A DNA stretch of 16,857 nt from CAZTAR01 sp043813895 (GTDB lineage Bacteria > Planctomycetota > Phycisphaerae > UBA1845 > UTPLA1). The DNA is taken from assembly GCA_043813895.1 (NCBI GenBank), contig JBDRKQ010000247.1:1-16857 (forward strand), given 5' to 3'. The notes beneath the pieces are model-generated. The model searched no databases and was not told where the DNA came from. It was given only the letters and a program-made list of their open reading frames with translations. A program made the position numbers and the translations under genes. Of the stretch, positions 1 through 8,652 are shown piece after piece. How positions within the stretch are numbered: the first letter of the stretch is position 1; the number at the start of each line of letters is the position of its first letter.

Positions 1-1060
1 CGGCTTGCCCGCCTTTGTTCTCTCCGCCGACAAGATCGCACTGGGGGGCAAGCCGCCAGTGGCACCCCCGGCGCCGAAAGAACGCCAACACGCCTTCGGC
101 CATGCCGGCCAACTCACCGAGATGCGCCCGACGGTCGCCGATCAGCGACCATGCCACGTGCATCGCGGCAACAACCGACAGGCCCCATGCGATCAAGAGC
201 CAATCGCCGGCGCCCAGCCGGCAGGTCTTCTTCAGGATTCGCAGGTAGTTGTAGCTGGCCATGAACCCGAGGCGGCGGGAGTCCGTCCTCTGGCTCGTTT
301 CCCGGCGATGAGTAACATGGGCTCGCTTCGCCTCGACCAGCCAGTACCGCGGGGCGAGCCGATAGCCCATCTCACGATCCTCGCCCAACGCGTAGTCGGT
401 CAAGCCTTCATCGAACCGCTCCGCCGCCACCACTTCCCGGCGCAGTGCCATCGCCGCACCGGACAGCCATCTCGCCCGAGTGACGACCGTCGAGTCCGAC
501 AATGCTCGCGGCCTTGGTCCGCTCGGTGTCCCACGCGGCGCAACACGCCACCAGCCCGCCAGACGATAGCCAAGCTGATATAGTCGGCCGCCTCGCGTTT
601 CGAATGCCGGTTCGCGGACGTTCGCGGTCACGCCCGCGATCAACGGGTCGGCCATAAGCCGTGAGACCTCGCCCAGAAAGCCTGCCTCACAAGTGACGTC
701 GTCGTCGAGGTATTGCAGAACGTCGCTGGAGGCGATCTCGACAGCGAGGTTCCGCGAACTCGTCAGGCCCGGCGACGCACTCCGCTGATACAGCCATGTC
801 GTGCCAAGATCCTGGCACTGCCGGCTCAGGCGGTCCAGGATCTCCTCGGACAAATGCCCGTCATCAATGATGATCAGTTCGTCCGGCAGGCGCGTCTGCG
901 CCAAAACGGAGTTGAGCGTTTCGATTAGCGCCCGAGGCCGGTCGCGCGTACAGATCACGACGGCAACAGTGGGCTCGCCGGACGTCCGACACGGGGGTCG
1001 GACGCTACGGCGCCGCGACGGCGGCTGGCCGCTCTCCGGCTTTCCGCTCTCGCAATTCAC
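1..1060 (-). CDS. Family 2 glycosyltransferase, 3' end beyond the left edge
   Basis: The reading frame opens with GTG at 1060 and stays open to base 1, giving at least 353 codons with no stop inside the window. After a basic, proline-rich leader of about 30 residues comes a GT-A fold start (VAVVICTRDRP, residues 32-42). A DDD metal/nucleotide-binding motif lies at residues 119-121 (YLDDDV), followed by the family 2 acceptor region WLSGAAMALRRE and a GED motif whose Glu-Asp (residues 227-228) is the likely catalytic-base region. The family transfers a sugar from a nucleotide donor to a lipid-linked acceptor on the cytoplasmic side of the membrane. A hydrophobic stretch near residues 290-310 may anchor it. 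The start codon overlaps the flippase stop as GTGA, which suggests translational coupling and a role in building the repeat unit of this locus. The sugar specificity cannot be read. The family call is firm; the true C-terminus is unseen. Confidence 0.88.
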   Translation of the reverse strand, partial: MNCESGKPESGQPPSRRRSVRPPCRTSGEPTVAVVICTRDRPRALIETLNSVLAQTRLPDELIIIDDGHLSEEILDRLSRQCQDLGTTWLYQRSASPGLTSSRNLAVEIASSDVLQYLDDDVTCEAGFLGEVSRLMADPLIAGVTANVREPAFETRGGRLYQLGYRLAGWWRVAPRGTPSGPRPRALSDSTVVTRARWLSGAAMALRREVVAAERFDEGLTDYALGEDREMGYRLAPRYWLVEAKRAHVTHRRETSQRTDSRRLGFMASYNYLRILKKTCRLGAGDWLLIAWGLSVVAAMHVAWSLIGDRRAHLGELAGMAEGVLAFFRRRGCHWRLAPQCDLVGGENKGGQA

Positions 1061-2751
1061 GTATCACCGCCCTTACGCCCCCACAGCAATCGAAACGGCG
1101 GAACGTGGCTCAGCGCCCCCAGCACGTACCCGGTAATGCGACGACGCTCGTCCCTGTTGAAGATCAACTCCGTGCCGAAGGCGAGGGCCAACAGTGCGAC
1201 GACGCCGGTGGACAGAATCACGGGCTTCGTCGCCAGCAGAAACGCCGAGACGATCACGATGTAGACGCCGCGATCAAGCTCCGTGCACTCGGTCCGGATC
1301 AGGATGATACACAGCGTCAGCGCCGTCGCGATGGCGAACACACCGCACCATGCTGCGCTGTCGAGGCCCTGCGGATCTGAGAAGCCGGTTGTGAAGATTG
1401 CTAGCGTCACATGAGAAGCGGCTTTCCACACGGCAAAACCCTGAACCGTGGCCAGCTTCGGCGTCGCCAGCCAGATGGCGAACAGCACGTTGGCGGCAAC
1501 ACCGATCGCCCACGGCCAAAACATGTGTCGGGTTCGTTCGACCAAGTGGAAGTGGATTGACAGAAACGCTAAGAACGCGGCCATGAGGAAGAACAGCACG
1601 TGCAGCGGCAGGATCGCCGCGCCCGGCGCGAAATCCGGCCTGAACGCCTGGGAGATAATGTCTTTCGAGAGGGCGATGATCGCGCAGAGAACCAGCAATC
1701 CCAACCCCGTCCCGCGAAACGCGAGCGAGAGCTGCCGCAGGGCTGCCTCACGGCCCCGCGTCTCCCAGGTCTTTGTCACGGTCGTCATGATGACGGTCGT
1801 CACCGCGACCGCACCGATGAGGATGAACTGGCCCACTTGACGCAAAGCGTGAAACACGCCAACCGCCTCGTTTCCGTGAACCTTGTTCAAGAACCAAGCG
1901 GGATAGGCGACCAGTATCTGCCAGGTGACGCCCGCCAGCGTCGCCCAAATGCTGAACTTCAGCAGGGTGCGGGCGACGCGCTTGTCCGATAGCGGCTCGT
2001 GCTGAAACCGCCACCGCGAAACAGCCCGAACCAGCCCACCCCCGAACAGAACGACCGGAATCGCCATCGAGATTCCGTAGATGCCCGTCAACGTAAGCGC
2101 GCTGAGATGGTGCATCCACCATGCCACCGCTGCTCCGGCGAGAAACAACATGGAATGCGAGATCTCCATCACCGCCAGCGCCGTGAACATCCGCAGGCCC
2201 TTTAGAAAGGCCAGTAAGAAAAAGTAGGCTATCATCAGCCCGATCACGATGGCGGAAAGCCGGGCGAGCTGTGGGGCCTCGGCGCAAAACTCCGCGAACA
2301 CCTTCGGATCGGTGAACACCTGTGCGTAGAGGAAGACGCCCAGGAACGAAGAAAACGCGATCATCATCGCCACGCTGACCAGCGTGATCACCAACAGCAC
2401 CCTTGCCGATCGCAACATGAAGAGCCACAAAGAGCCCCGTGTCTCATGCTGAGGGACGTACCGCGCCACGGCCTCACTCAGCCCCAGGCTGCACAGAGGC
2501 GTCATAACGTTCATGCTCAACAGGATCATGGCCAGCAAGCCGAACTGCTGCGTCGTCATCCACCACGTCAGGAGCAGTATCCGAGCAAAGTTGATCAGCC
2601 GGGCGGCGACGGTTGCCGGCAGGTACGTTCCCATCGCGTGGTTCAGCAACGAGTGGCGAAACAGACCGGTCGGAACATCAAGATCGTCGACGGGAGAAGG
2701 GGGAGACGCCGGTGGTGTCGGCCGTGCTGAGTTCTTTACCGCAGCGGTCAC
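1057..2751 (-). CDS. Wzx-like polysaccharide flippase (MATE/PST superfamily)
   Basis: 564 codons from a GTG start at 2751, which overlaps the upstream ligase stop as GTGA. A proline-rich cytoplasmic N-terminus of about 45 residues is followed by a run of hydrophobic helices spread over the whole protein, consistent with the 12-14 helix Wzx/PST fold. The first helices (LPATVAARLINFARILLLTW and the FGLLAMILLSMNVMTPL area) match the N-terminal repeat of the family, including the GLSEAVARYVP segment that typically follows helix 2. The family moves undecaprenyl-diphosphate-linked glycan units from the inner to the outer face of the cytoplasmic membrane. It is somewhat longer than typical Wzx proteins (roughly 420-500 residues). 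The in-frame sequence upstream of 2751 is also open but has no ATG, and the coupled GTG is the best start. Neighbouring polymerase, co-polymerase and exporter genes support a Wzx/Wzy pathway. An amino-acid exporter of the same superfamily is much less likely here. Confidence 0.85.
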   Translation of the reverse strand: MTAAVKNSARPTPPASPPSPVDDLDVPTGLFRHSLLNHAMGTYLPATVAARLINFARILLLTWWMTTQQFGLLAMILLSMNVMTPLCSLGLSEAVARYVPQHETRGSLWLFMLRSARVLLVITLVSVAMMIAFSSFLGVFLYAQVFTDPKVFAEFCAEAPQLARLSAIVIGLMIAYFFLLAFLKGLRMFTALAVMEISHSMLFLAGAAVAWWMHHLSALTLTGIYGISMAIPVVLFGGGLVRAVSRWRFQHEPLSDKRVARTLLKFSIWATLAGVTWQILVAYPAWFLNKVHGNEAVGVFHALRQVGQFILIGAVAVTTVIMTTVTKTWETRGREAALRQLSLAFRGTGLGLLVLCAIIALSKDIISQAFRPDFAPGAAILPLHVLFFLMAAFLAFLSIHFHLVERTRHMFWPWAIGVAANVLFAIWLATPKLATVQGFAVWKAASHVTLAIFTTGFSDPQGLDSAAWCGVFAIATALTLCIILIRTECTELDRGVYIVIVSAFLLATKPVILSTGVVALLALAFGTELIFNRDERRRITGYVLGALSHVPPFRLLWGRKGGDT

Positions 2752-4391
2752 CTTCGGTCCCCAGGCGGCGGGGATTCTCCGGAACGCCGCCCGCGCGGGG
2801 CCGCTGTGCCGCTTGAACGTCGTGCCGCTGAATCGGCAAGACGCGGTGGCGCCGTGGACCGGCCGGGCACGATCGAACTGCCCGGCGGGCTCAACCGCAG
2901 CCCGCCGCTGCCCGGACGCGGAAACCCAGCCCGCGCGCGAATGGGAGACGGACTTAGCAGAATATCCAGCGCGATCGGAACAGCACTCAGCCCGAAGAAC
3001 AGGCTGTTCGCGAACGGATTGTCGCTGGTCTCACGGAACGTGCCGTCGATGAAGTACGCCATCGTGAGGATCCAGTAGAGCACCAGCAGATCGCGGTTGA
3101 TAAACCCGGTACCCGAGGTGGAGAGCTTCCGGTACAGGCGTATGCTGTACCGCAGCAGAAACACGATCATCGCCAGATACAGGGCAAGCCCGAGCAGGCC
3201 GGTCTCGGCGACGATGCTCAAGAGGTTGTTGTGTTCCAACGCGCTGGAGCCGAAAGCATAGAACGGACTCGAGGGATCCCGCGCATACGCCGGTGCGTAG
3301 TCGCGGAAATGGCCGAAGCCCACGCCGACCAGCGGGTGCTCGTTCAGAATCTCCCAGGTCATCTGCGCCAGGCCGATCCGCAACAGCAAGGGCTCCATAT
3401 CGGTCAGACCGCCCTTGGCACGGTCCGAACTCAGGAAATTGTCCATGTTGACCACGCCGATGAGCATGGCCACGGATAGGAGCACACAGACGGACACGAC
3501 GCGCGTCGTGTGGCGCCGGGAGTAGACCGTCCAGATCAGGCTGCACAGGACAAACGAAAGCCAGACCGATCGTGTCTTCGTCCAGAACAGCACGGGCAGC
3601 ATCAAACCGTTGATGGCGTGCAGCATCCACCCAAAACGCCCGGCGTTCCTGGCCAGCACGAGGTTGTTGAAGAAGCAGTAAACCAGGGCAAGCCCCATCG
3701 CGGCGGACATGACGAACGGCCCGCGGACACGCCCCCAGTGGATCCCAACGTGCGGATCGGCAATGAAACCCGGAACGATCAGGCTTGTGACGCCGAACCT
3801 CTCACACCAGCCCGTGAAGGTCAAGTATGCGGAGAGAAGGGCAAAGAAGACGGCCATTCGCCGAAAATCGCCCTCCGCCCGGAACGCATGCACGATCAGG
3901 CCCAGGATCGTAAAGGGGAAGAGGTACCCGCCGATGAGCCGGTAGTGAACCGAGACGACCGATCGCGTCTCGAAGCCCGAAATCACCGCCGACAGGAAAA
4001 AATAGGCCGCCACGGCGAGAATCACACCGCTCATCGGCCAGGCGTGCCGCAACCGAACGCGCCCCAATACCAGCATCGCTCCAAACAGCAGGACTAGAAC
4101 GATGATTCCGACGCGTGGAATCGTCAGCGTGAAGAACAGCGGCATCGGCATCCGCCAGAACTCTTCGTGCAAGGCGATGAGGGTCACGAACCAGAAGAGA
4201 ACCGCCGTCAGCAGATCGCCTCTGGCGGAGTACCAGACAAAAGCGACCAACCCGCCGAGTGCGATCCAATAGATGAGAAGGGCCTCACTCTCGACGGATG
4301 CCGAGAGAACGAGCGCGAAGCCGCCAAGCGTCATCGCGGTGATAACAGCGACAATTGCGACTGGAAAACGTTGAACTGCTAGCGTCGACAC
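2748..4391 (-). CDS. O-antigen polymerase/ligase family membrane protein (Wzy_C)
   Basis: 547 codons from a GTG start at 4391, preceded by an AAGGA ribosome-binding site 8 bases upstream. It is a polytopic membrane protein with about 11-12 hydrophobic segments. The large periplasmic loop holds the family signature: LNEHPLVGVGFGHF with His352, and the LEHNNLLSIVAETG segment with His387. A conserved histidine in this loop is important for transfer of glycan from undecaprenyl diphosphate in WaaL/Wzy proteins. In this operon the likely role is polymerising flipped repeat units on the periplasmic side, though ligation to lipid A or a protein acceptor cannot be excluded. Odd feature: after the last helix (about residue 478) comes a 65-70 residue cytoplasmic tail made almost only of Pro, Ser, Arg, Gly and Ala, which is not part of the family. 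The stop overlaps the flippase start (GTGA). The gap of 83 bases to the upstream kinase-like gene is compatible with one transcript. Confidence 0.87.
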   Translation of the reverse strand: MSTLAVQRFPVAIVAVITAMTLGGFALVLSASVESEALLIYWIALGGLVAFVWYSARGDLLTAVLFWFVTLIALHEEFWRMPMPLFFTLTIPRVGIIVLVLLFGAMLVLGRVRLRHAWPMSGVILAVAAYFFLSAVISGFETRSVVSVHYRLIGGYLFPFTILGLIVHAFRAEGDFRRMAVFFALLSAYLTFTGWCERFGVTSLIVPGFIADPHVGIHWGRVRGPFVMSAAMGLALVYCFFNNLVLARNAGRFGWMLHAINGLMLPVLFWTKTRSVWLSFVLCSLIWTVYSRRHTTRVVSVCVLLSVAMLIGVVNMDNFLSSDRAKGGLTDMEPLLLRIGLAQMTWEILNEHPLVGVGFGHFRDYAPAYARDPSSPFYAFGSSALEHNNLLSIVAETGLLGLALYLAMIVFLLRYSIRLYRKLSTSGTGFINRDLLVLYWILTMAYFIDGTFRETSDNPFANSLFFGLSAVPIALDILLSPSPIRARAGFPRPGSGGLRLSPPGSSIVPGRSTAPPRLADSAARRSSGTAAPRGRRSGESPPPGDRR

Positions 4392-4474
4392 CGGTTTGGT
4401 CCTTGCTGGACGAGCGCACCCGATTCACCCAACACCGGAAGCCGACCCCGCCCCCAAAATCGGGGCCTTCGGGA

Positions 4475-5458
4475 TCAAGTTCTGCGATACAGGAAGTCGG
4501 GGACAGGGTCGCTACGTTGGTTTAAAACCAAGCCAAGGCAACGCACGCCGGCAAGATCCAGCCGTTTCTTCGCCTCCGCCACCGTCTCACGGGAGGTGTC
4601 CCCGGACTGCACGACCAACAGCGCCCCGTCGACTTGGGAGCCGATAACCTGTGGGTCCGGATGCGCGTTGGCGGTCGTCACGTCGATGATCGTGTGGTCG
4701 TAACGCTCTCGCAATCGAGCGATCAGCGACTGCGTCTGGCGACTCTTGATCAACCCCAACGGCTGGTCCGCCCGAGGGCCCGACGGTAACACATGAAGGA
4801 CGCTGCCGTTCGGCATCGTCACGGCGTGCATCGCCTCTTCAAGCGTCGCGCGGCCGTCGAGCACGTCCGTCAAGCCAGGCTCACCGGGGATACTCATCAA
4901 TTCGGCAATCGCCGGGTTGCGCAGGTTGAAGTCCACCAGCGCGATGTGAGACTCCCGGCTCGATTCGGCTCCGATCAGGGCCAGGGCGATCGCAATTTGA
5001 GACGCCCCGTCGCGACGCTTGGCCGCGGTCACGATGATCGCCCGAGGAGCGGGATGCACTGAGGAGAAGAAAACACTCCCCCAAAGCTGCCCTAGTTCGC
5101 CATGGGCGTTCCCACGAACCTCGCAAACGGCGGACGTCGTGCCGCCGGAACTGACGGGAGGCGCCCAGCCGACCTTGCCGGCCAGCATGTCTGTTGCCGG
5201 CTCATCGGCTTCGCCCGCGGAGAGCCCGCCACCGCGCGGAGAAGCGTCCAACGCCTCGGCGTCAATGTCCAACTCCTCGTCCGAAGAATCGGACCCGAAC
5301 GTGTCGAGCCCCTCGGACGCTGCCGACTCCGTCTCCGGCGACTCCGAAGCTTTCGCGTCCGGCGGAGGCCAGATCTGCTCCGGCTCCGGCGCCTGATCGA
5401 ACTCTTGCTCTTCTGAGTTCTTCGGATCGGAACTCTGATTGTCCGGCTTGTCGGACAC
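4475..5458 (-). CDS. BY-kinase (CpsD/Wzc C-domain) homologue with degenerate nucleotide site
   Basis: 327 codons from a GTG start at 5458, with AGGAG 9 bases upstream. Residues 1-105 are strongly acidic, Ser/Pro/Glu-rich and probably disordered. Residues 138-315 follow the MinD/BY-kinase fold. The P-loop position reads TAAKRRDGASQ (144-154), where the family has a GEGKST core, so the key lysine is Ala152. The Walker A' position reads VDFNLRNP (175-182): Asp176 is kept, but the second Asp is Asn178. The Walker B strand is HTIIDVTTAN (Asp259 kept; the usual PP is TT). The segments GLTDVLDG and VLPSGPRADQPLGLIKS are typical of BY-kinases. There is no C-terminal tyrosine cluster; the protein ends FLYRRT. 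Family members autophosphorylate on tyrosine and control capsule/EPS assembly with the membrane co-polymerase encoded directly upstream. Here ATP binding and kinase activity are doubtful, so a structural or regulatory pseudoenzyme is inferred. The 267-base gap to the co-polymerase gene shows no convincing terminator or promoter. Confidence 0.82.
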   Translation of the reverse strand: MSDKPDNQSSDPKNSEEQEFDQAPEPEQIWPPPDAKASESPETESAASEGLDTFGSDSSDEELDIDAEALDASPRGGGLSAGEADEPATDMLAGKVGWAPPVSSGGTTSAVCEVRGNAHGELGQLWGSVFFSSVHPAPRAIIVTAAKRRDGASQIAIALALIGAESSRESHIALVDFNLRNPAIAELMSIPGEPGLTDVLDGRATLEEAMHAVTMPNGSVLHVLPSGPRADQPLGLIKSRQTQSLIARLRERYDHTIIDVTTANAHPDPQVIGSQVDGALLVVQSGDTSRETVAEAKKRLDLAGVRCLGLVLNQRSDPVPDFLYRRT

Positions 5459-5725
5459 CCGTTCTCACTCCTCTGGCTCAGTTTGCGTTCCCGGTCGAGA
5501 CCCTCACAATCTTATCGGCAAGGTCCGAGACAAAAACGCGTTATCGTTTAGGGACTTCCTTGCTTTTCGCAATCTCCTCTCCGAGTCTCTCCATGGCCGC
5601 GCCCGAAGTTCTCCAGGCCAGTGCCCGGTGAACTTTGGATCGGGTACAACAAAGTCCCACATTGTCGTCACAGGTGCCCAGAGAGGGTCCTGGCTCTACC
5701 CGGAACGGGGGGCGCTAACAGGACA

Positions 5726-7369
5726 CTAGGTTGAAACGACGAGCCCCCTTCCCCGTTTCTTCACAGAACCCAACACGGGCACACCGAGGTACCGCTCCGC
5801 CTCGCCAATCGACCGCAACGAGTGGTCGAAATGCTCCGCCAGGAACGCCAACGCAGCGCCCAGCAGGATGCTGACAATCAGCGCCGCCGCCGTGTAAATC
5901 AGCGTCTTGGGAGAGACCGGGCGGTCTTTGTCCGGCACCGAGGCCGCGTCCATTTTGGCAATGGTCACCGATTCCCGGGCTCGCAGGCGGTTCGTCATCG
6001 CGTCGATTCGCTCTTGCTGAAGTCTCTCGATATGCTTCAACGCCACCTGGAAGTCGTTCTTCAACCGGGCATACTCGGCCAGATTGCAGTGGATACTGTT
6101 CTGCTCCGCCGCCGTCTCCTTGACCAGCTTCACGTTCTCGCTCTTCTGCTGCTGCCGGGCCAGGATACCCGCCTCTAGACCTCGGAAATGCGCAACAACT
6201 GCGCGGAGCAGGTATCGCTTGCTTCTGCTCAACTGCTCCTCCAAATACTGGATATCGCGACTCGCTTCGGTGTACTGAGCGGCGGTCTTCGCGTACTTGC
6301 CCTCCAGCGTCGCAAGCGCCTTGAGCAACTCGCCGTAGCCGGCGTTGTCCTTGAGAAACTCGACAGGCACGCTCTCAACTGCAGCCGCTACCTCCTCCGG
6401 CGACATTTTCTCCAGACCGCCGGGCTCCAAAACGGCCGGCGGCAGCGTCTGCTTGATCGCATCACGAATGGCCATGTCGCGGGCAAGATCCAATGCCAGC
6501 TGCGCGTCGTTCTTGCGGATTTCGGTGAGCACAACCTGTGTGCCGTGCTCCGTCCCGCTCTTGAGCAACTGCTCCAACACGCCTATGTCGGCGCTGTGCG
6601 CCCGCACGAACCGCTCGTACTTATCCAGCGTGTCATCGACGTCCCTGCTGTAGTCGAGAAGCACGTCTTCGGTCACCTGAAGCGCCGGATCGTTCAACTC
6701 TTGCTGCAACTCCATGTACCGTACAACATACATGTCCGCGAGGGTGTCCGCGGCATACATTGCGTTCTTGTATGAATCGGGAGCGCCCTCAATGCCAGGC
6801 CGGTCCACAATCAGCGTAAACGTCTCAGTCATCGCCACTTGCTCGCCGCCGGGCGTCTCCAGCTTCACGGAATCGACGAATTTCTTGAATTCGCGCTGAT
6901 TCTTCTCCAGCAGCGCTGCCACTCCGTGGGCGACCGTACCGGCCTTCTCAGGCTGGTCCTGGAGGAATGCGCCAATCTCCGACTGCACCGCCGTCACATC
7001 ACCGCCACTCTGTGCCCGGGCCTTCTCCCACTTCTCCCGCAGTTTCCCCCACGTGCCCCGCAGTGCCGGATCCTCCGCAATGACTTTCGTCCTCGCCATC
7101 ACAAAGTCCGATTGGACGATCTGCTGCTGAGCCTTGACAAAGACCTCCAGCGCTCGCTCGCCCTGGTCCGTGCTGATCGGGCTCCTATTCAGGGGCCGCT
7201 TGAACATCAAGCTGACCTTGCTGCGGAACGTCGGCGCCACGTTCAGGCACACGTAGTACGTGCCGCCCGTGCCGACGACGACGATAAACAGCATCATGAA
7301 CCAGTGCTGAAACATGATGCGGACCAACTCACGAAGCGACCGCGTGCCGTAGGAGTGTGAATCGTTCAT
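5726..7369 (-). CDS. Polysaccharide co-polymerase / chain-length determinant (Wzz-Wzc type, no kinase domain)
   Basis: 547 codons from ATG at 7369, with a purine-rich GAGAAG just upstream. The layout is that of a PCP protein: a short cytoplasmic N-terminus (SLRELVRIMFQHW), a transmembrane helix near residues 23-43, a long periplasmic domain rich in heptad-like helices (coiled coil about 365-480), and a proline motif at 484-487 (PVSP) leading into a second helix at about 491-511. It ends in a short cytoplasmic tail with the SIGEAERYLGVPVLGSV segment that in this family meets the partner ATPase. The role is control of polymer chain length and coupling of polymerisation to export. The tail lacks a fused kinase; the kinase-like protein is separate and next in the operon, an arrangement as in CapA/CapB or CpsC/CpsD systems. 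The 86-base gap to the export gene upstream is consistent with one operon. Confidence 0.88.
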   Translation of the reverse strand: MNDSHSYGTRSLRELVRIMFQHWFMMLFIVVVGTGGTYYVCLNVAPTFRSKVSLMFKRPLNRSPISTDQGERALEVFVKAQQQIVQSDFVMARTKVIAEDPALRGTWGKLREKWEKARAQSGGDVTAVQSEIGAFLQDQPEKAGTVAHGVAALLEKNQREFKKFVDSVKLETPGGEQVAMTETFTLIVDRPGIEGAPDSYKNAMYAADTLADMYVVRYMELQQELNDPALQVTEDVLLDYSRDVDDTLDKYERFVRAHSADIGVLEQLLKSGTEHGTQVVLTEIRKNDAQLALDLARDMAIRDAIKQTLPPAVLEPGGLEKMSPEEVAAAVESVPVEFLKDNAGYGELLKALATLEGKYAKTAAQYTEASRDIQYLEEQLSRSKRYLLRAVVAHFRGLEAGILARQQQKSENVKLVKETAAEQNSIHCNLAEYARLKNDFQVALKHIERLQQERIDAMTNRLRARESVTIAKMDAASVPDKDRPVSPKTLIYTAAALIVSILLGAALAFLAEHFDHSLRSIGEAERYLGVPVLGSVKKRGRGLVVST

Positions 7370-7455
7370 CTTCTTCTCACAATCATTCAGCGTCTTGGCG
7401 TTTCGGCCTTTCGGATGCCCGCTCTGCCTCTTTCGGTTCTCGGCTCTTCCTCAGG

Positions 7456-8619
7456 CTACGGGCCGACCTGCGTGTTGATCTGCGGCGGACCGACGACGCG
7501 GCTCTTCACCGCCGACTCCGGATTGTAAATCTGGTAGCCGAAGTTCATCCCCAGAACACCGCTGTATGGGAACACCGCGCGAACGCCCTTCGTGAAGACC
7601 ATGTCGATCCAATCGGTCGCCTCGGCCAACCCGGTCGGAGGCACGTAAACCAGGTCGCCGTCCGCCAGGTACATGTCGTACCGGAAGCGGCTTCCGTTGG
7701 GCACGCGCCCGAAGCGGCTCGGTTTTTGAGACTTCAGCAGGTCTTCCATGTCAAACACGATGGCCTCGGGCAGCGGCAAGAGGTTCCGGTGCACAAGCAG
7801 AATCTTAGATGTATCGGCTCGGACGTTGGTGCCACCCGAGCGCGTAATCGCCTGAAGTAGTGTGATCGGGGCGTTCGACTCGATCAGGCCCTCGAACTCC
7901 ACCTCGCCCATCACGTAGATTTTCTTCGTGGCAAAGTGCAGCGTCTGGACAGTAACCTCGACCTCTTCAAGGTCGTTTTCTCTATACCTCTGATCCAGTG
8001 CCAGCTTCGCCTCATTCACGGTCAGGCCCGCCACCCGAGACTCGCCGATGTAGGGCAGGTCGATCGTGCCGTCGGGCTTGATCGGCACGAGGCGAGACTG
8101 GCCACGCGGGGCCGTCGTGATCGCCTTCTTTAACTCCTCGATCTTGACGTTTGCCGCCTCCGTGACCACCGTCAATTCGGGGTCCCGGATGTAGCGCGAG
8201 TAGGCTCGCTTGAGTTGCCCCTCCAGTTCGGCCGCACTGAGGCCCTCCGCCCGAATCCCCCCCGTCAACAGGCACCGGATCGAACCGTCCGCCTGCACGG
8301 TCACCTCCTGGTCGAACTTCTCCTGATAGGGGAACGCCACTTTGACGATGTCCTCTATCTTCAGCGCATAGGGCTTGTCGCTGACGACGTTCTTGACCTG
8401 ATAGATGACCTCGAGCACGTCACCTACGTTCAACCGGTAGGGCGGCCTGTCAACGAGTTGCTCCGGCAGTCCCGCCGGTACGTTGAACGGCTGATACAAC
8501 TCCGGAGGGTCGGCCGGCGCCGCGTTCGGAATCCGGTGGCTCGTCCTCGAACAGCCGGCTACCCCCAAAGCGACCACGACGACCGCGAACCCAATCACCT
8601 GCCATCCATTCTTGCTCAT
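7456..8619 (-). CDS. Wza-like polysaccharide export outer-membrane lipoprotein
   Basis: 387 codons from ATG at 8619, with GGAGAG upstream. A signal peptide ends in a lipobox (VAGC, Cys23), so the mature protein is a lipoprotein. The export domain starts at YRLNVGDVLEVIY (61-73), and the same pattern recurs at YALKIEDIVKVAF (84-96). Two further related blocks follow: VQADGSIRCLLTGGIRAEGLS (108-128) and IKPDGTIDLPYIGESRVAGLT (180-200), each followed by a helix and a DPELTV/LEEVEVTV strand. An SLBB domain occupies about 234-278 (KKIYVMGEVEFEGLI). The C-terminal part (331-365) contains a possible amphipathic segment that could insert in the outer membrane as in Wza. The family forms the periplasm-spanning ring and exit channel for capsule and EPS. 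It lies 33 bases after the SPOR lipoprotein and 86 bases before the co-polymerase gene, the usual export pairing. Confidence 0.9.
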   Translation of the reverse strand: MSKNGWQVIGFAVVVVALGVAGCSRTSHRIPNAAPADPPELYQPFNVPAGLPEQLVDRPPYRLNVGDVLEVIYQVKNVVSDKPYALKIEDIVKVAFPYQEKFDQEVTVQADGSIRCLLTGGIRAEGLSAAELEGQLKRAYSRYIRDPELTVVTEAANVKIEELKKAITTAPRGQSRLVPIKPDGTIDLPYIGESRVAGLTVNEAKLALDQRYRENDLEEVEVTVQTLHFATKKIYVMGEVEFEGLIESNAPITLLQAITRSGGTNVRADTSKILLVHRNLLPLPEAIVFDMEDLLKSQKPSRFGRVPNGSRFRYDMYLADGDLVYVPPTGLAEATDWIDMVFTKGVRAVFPYSGVLGMNFGYQIYNPESAVKSRVVGPPQINTQVGP

Positions 8620-8652
8620 CCTTGACTCTCCGTGGCGGCGAGCCCACAGGCC

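Noticed and set aside
5..583. 192-codon plus-strand frame at the left edge
   Set aside because: It is antisense to the glycosyltransferase, whose DDD and GED motifs show that the minus strand is the coding one.
4450..4466. Hairpin GCCCC/GGGGC just after the kinase-like gene as a terminator
   Set aside because: The stem is only 5 bp with a 7-base loop and no T-tract, and the downstream gene clearly belongs to the same operon.
5459..5725. Possible small gene or internal promoter between the co-polymerase and kinase-like genes
   Set aside because: Neither strand has a recognisable product with a ribosome-binding site, and the promoter-like hexamers I could find were weak matches.
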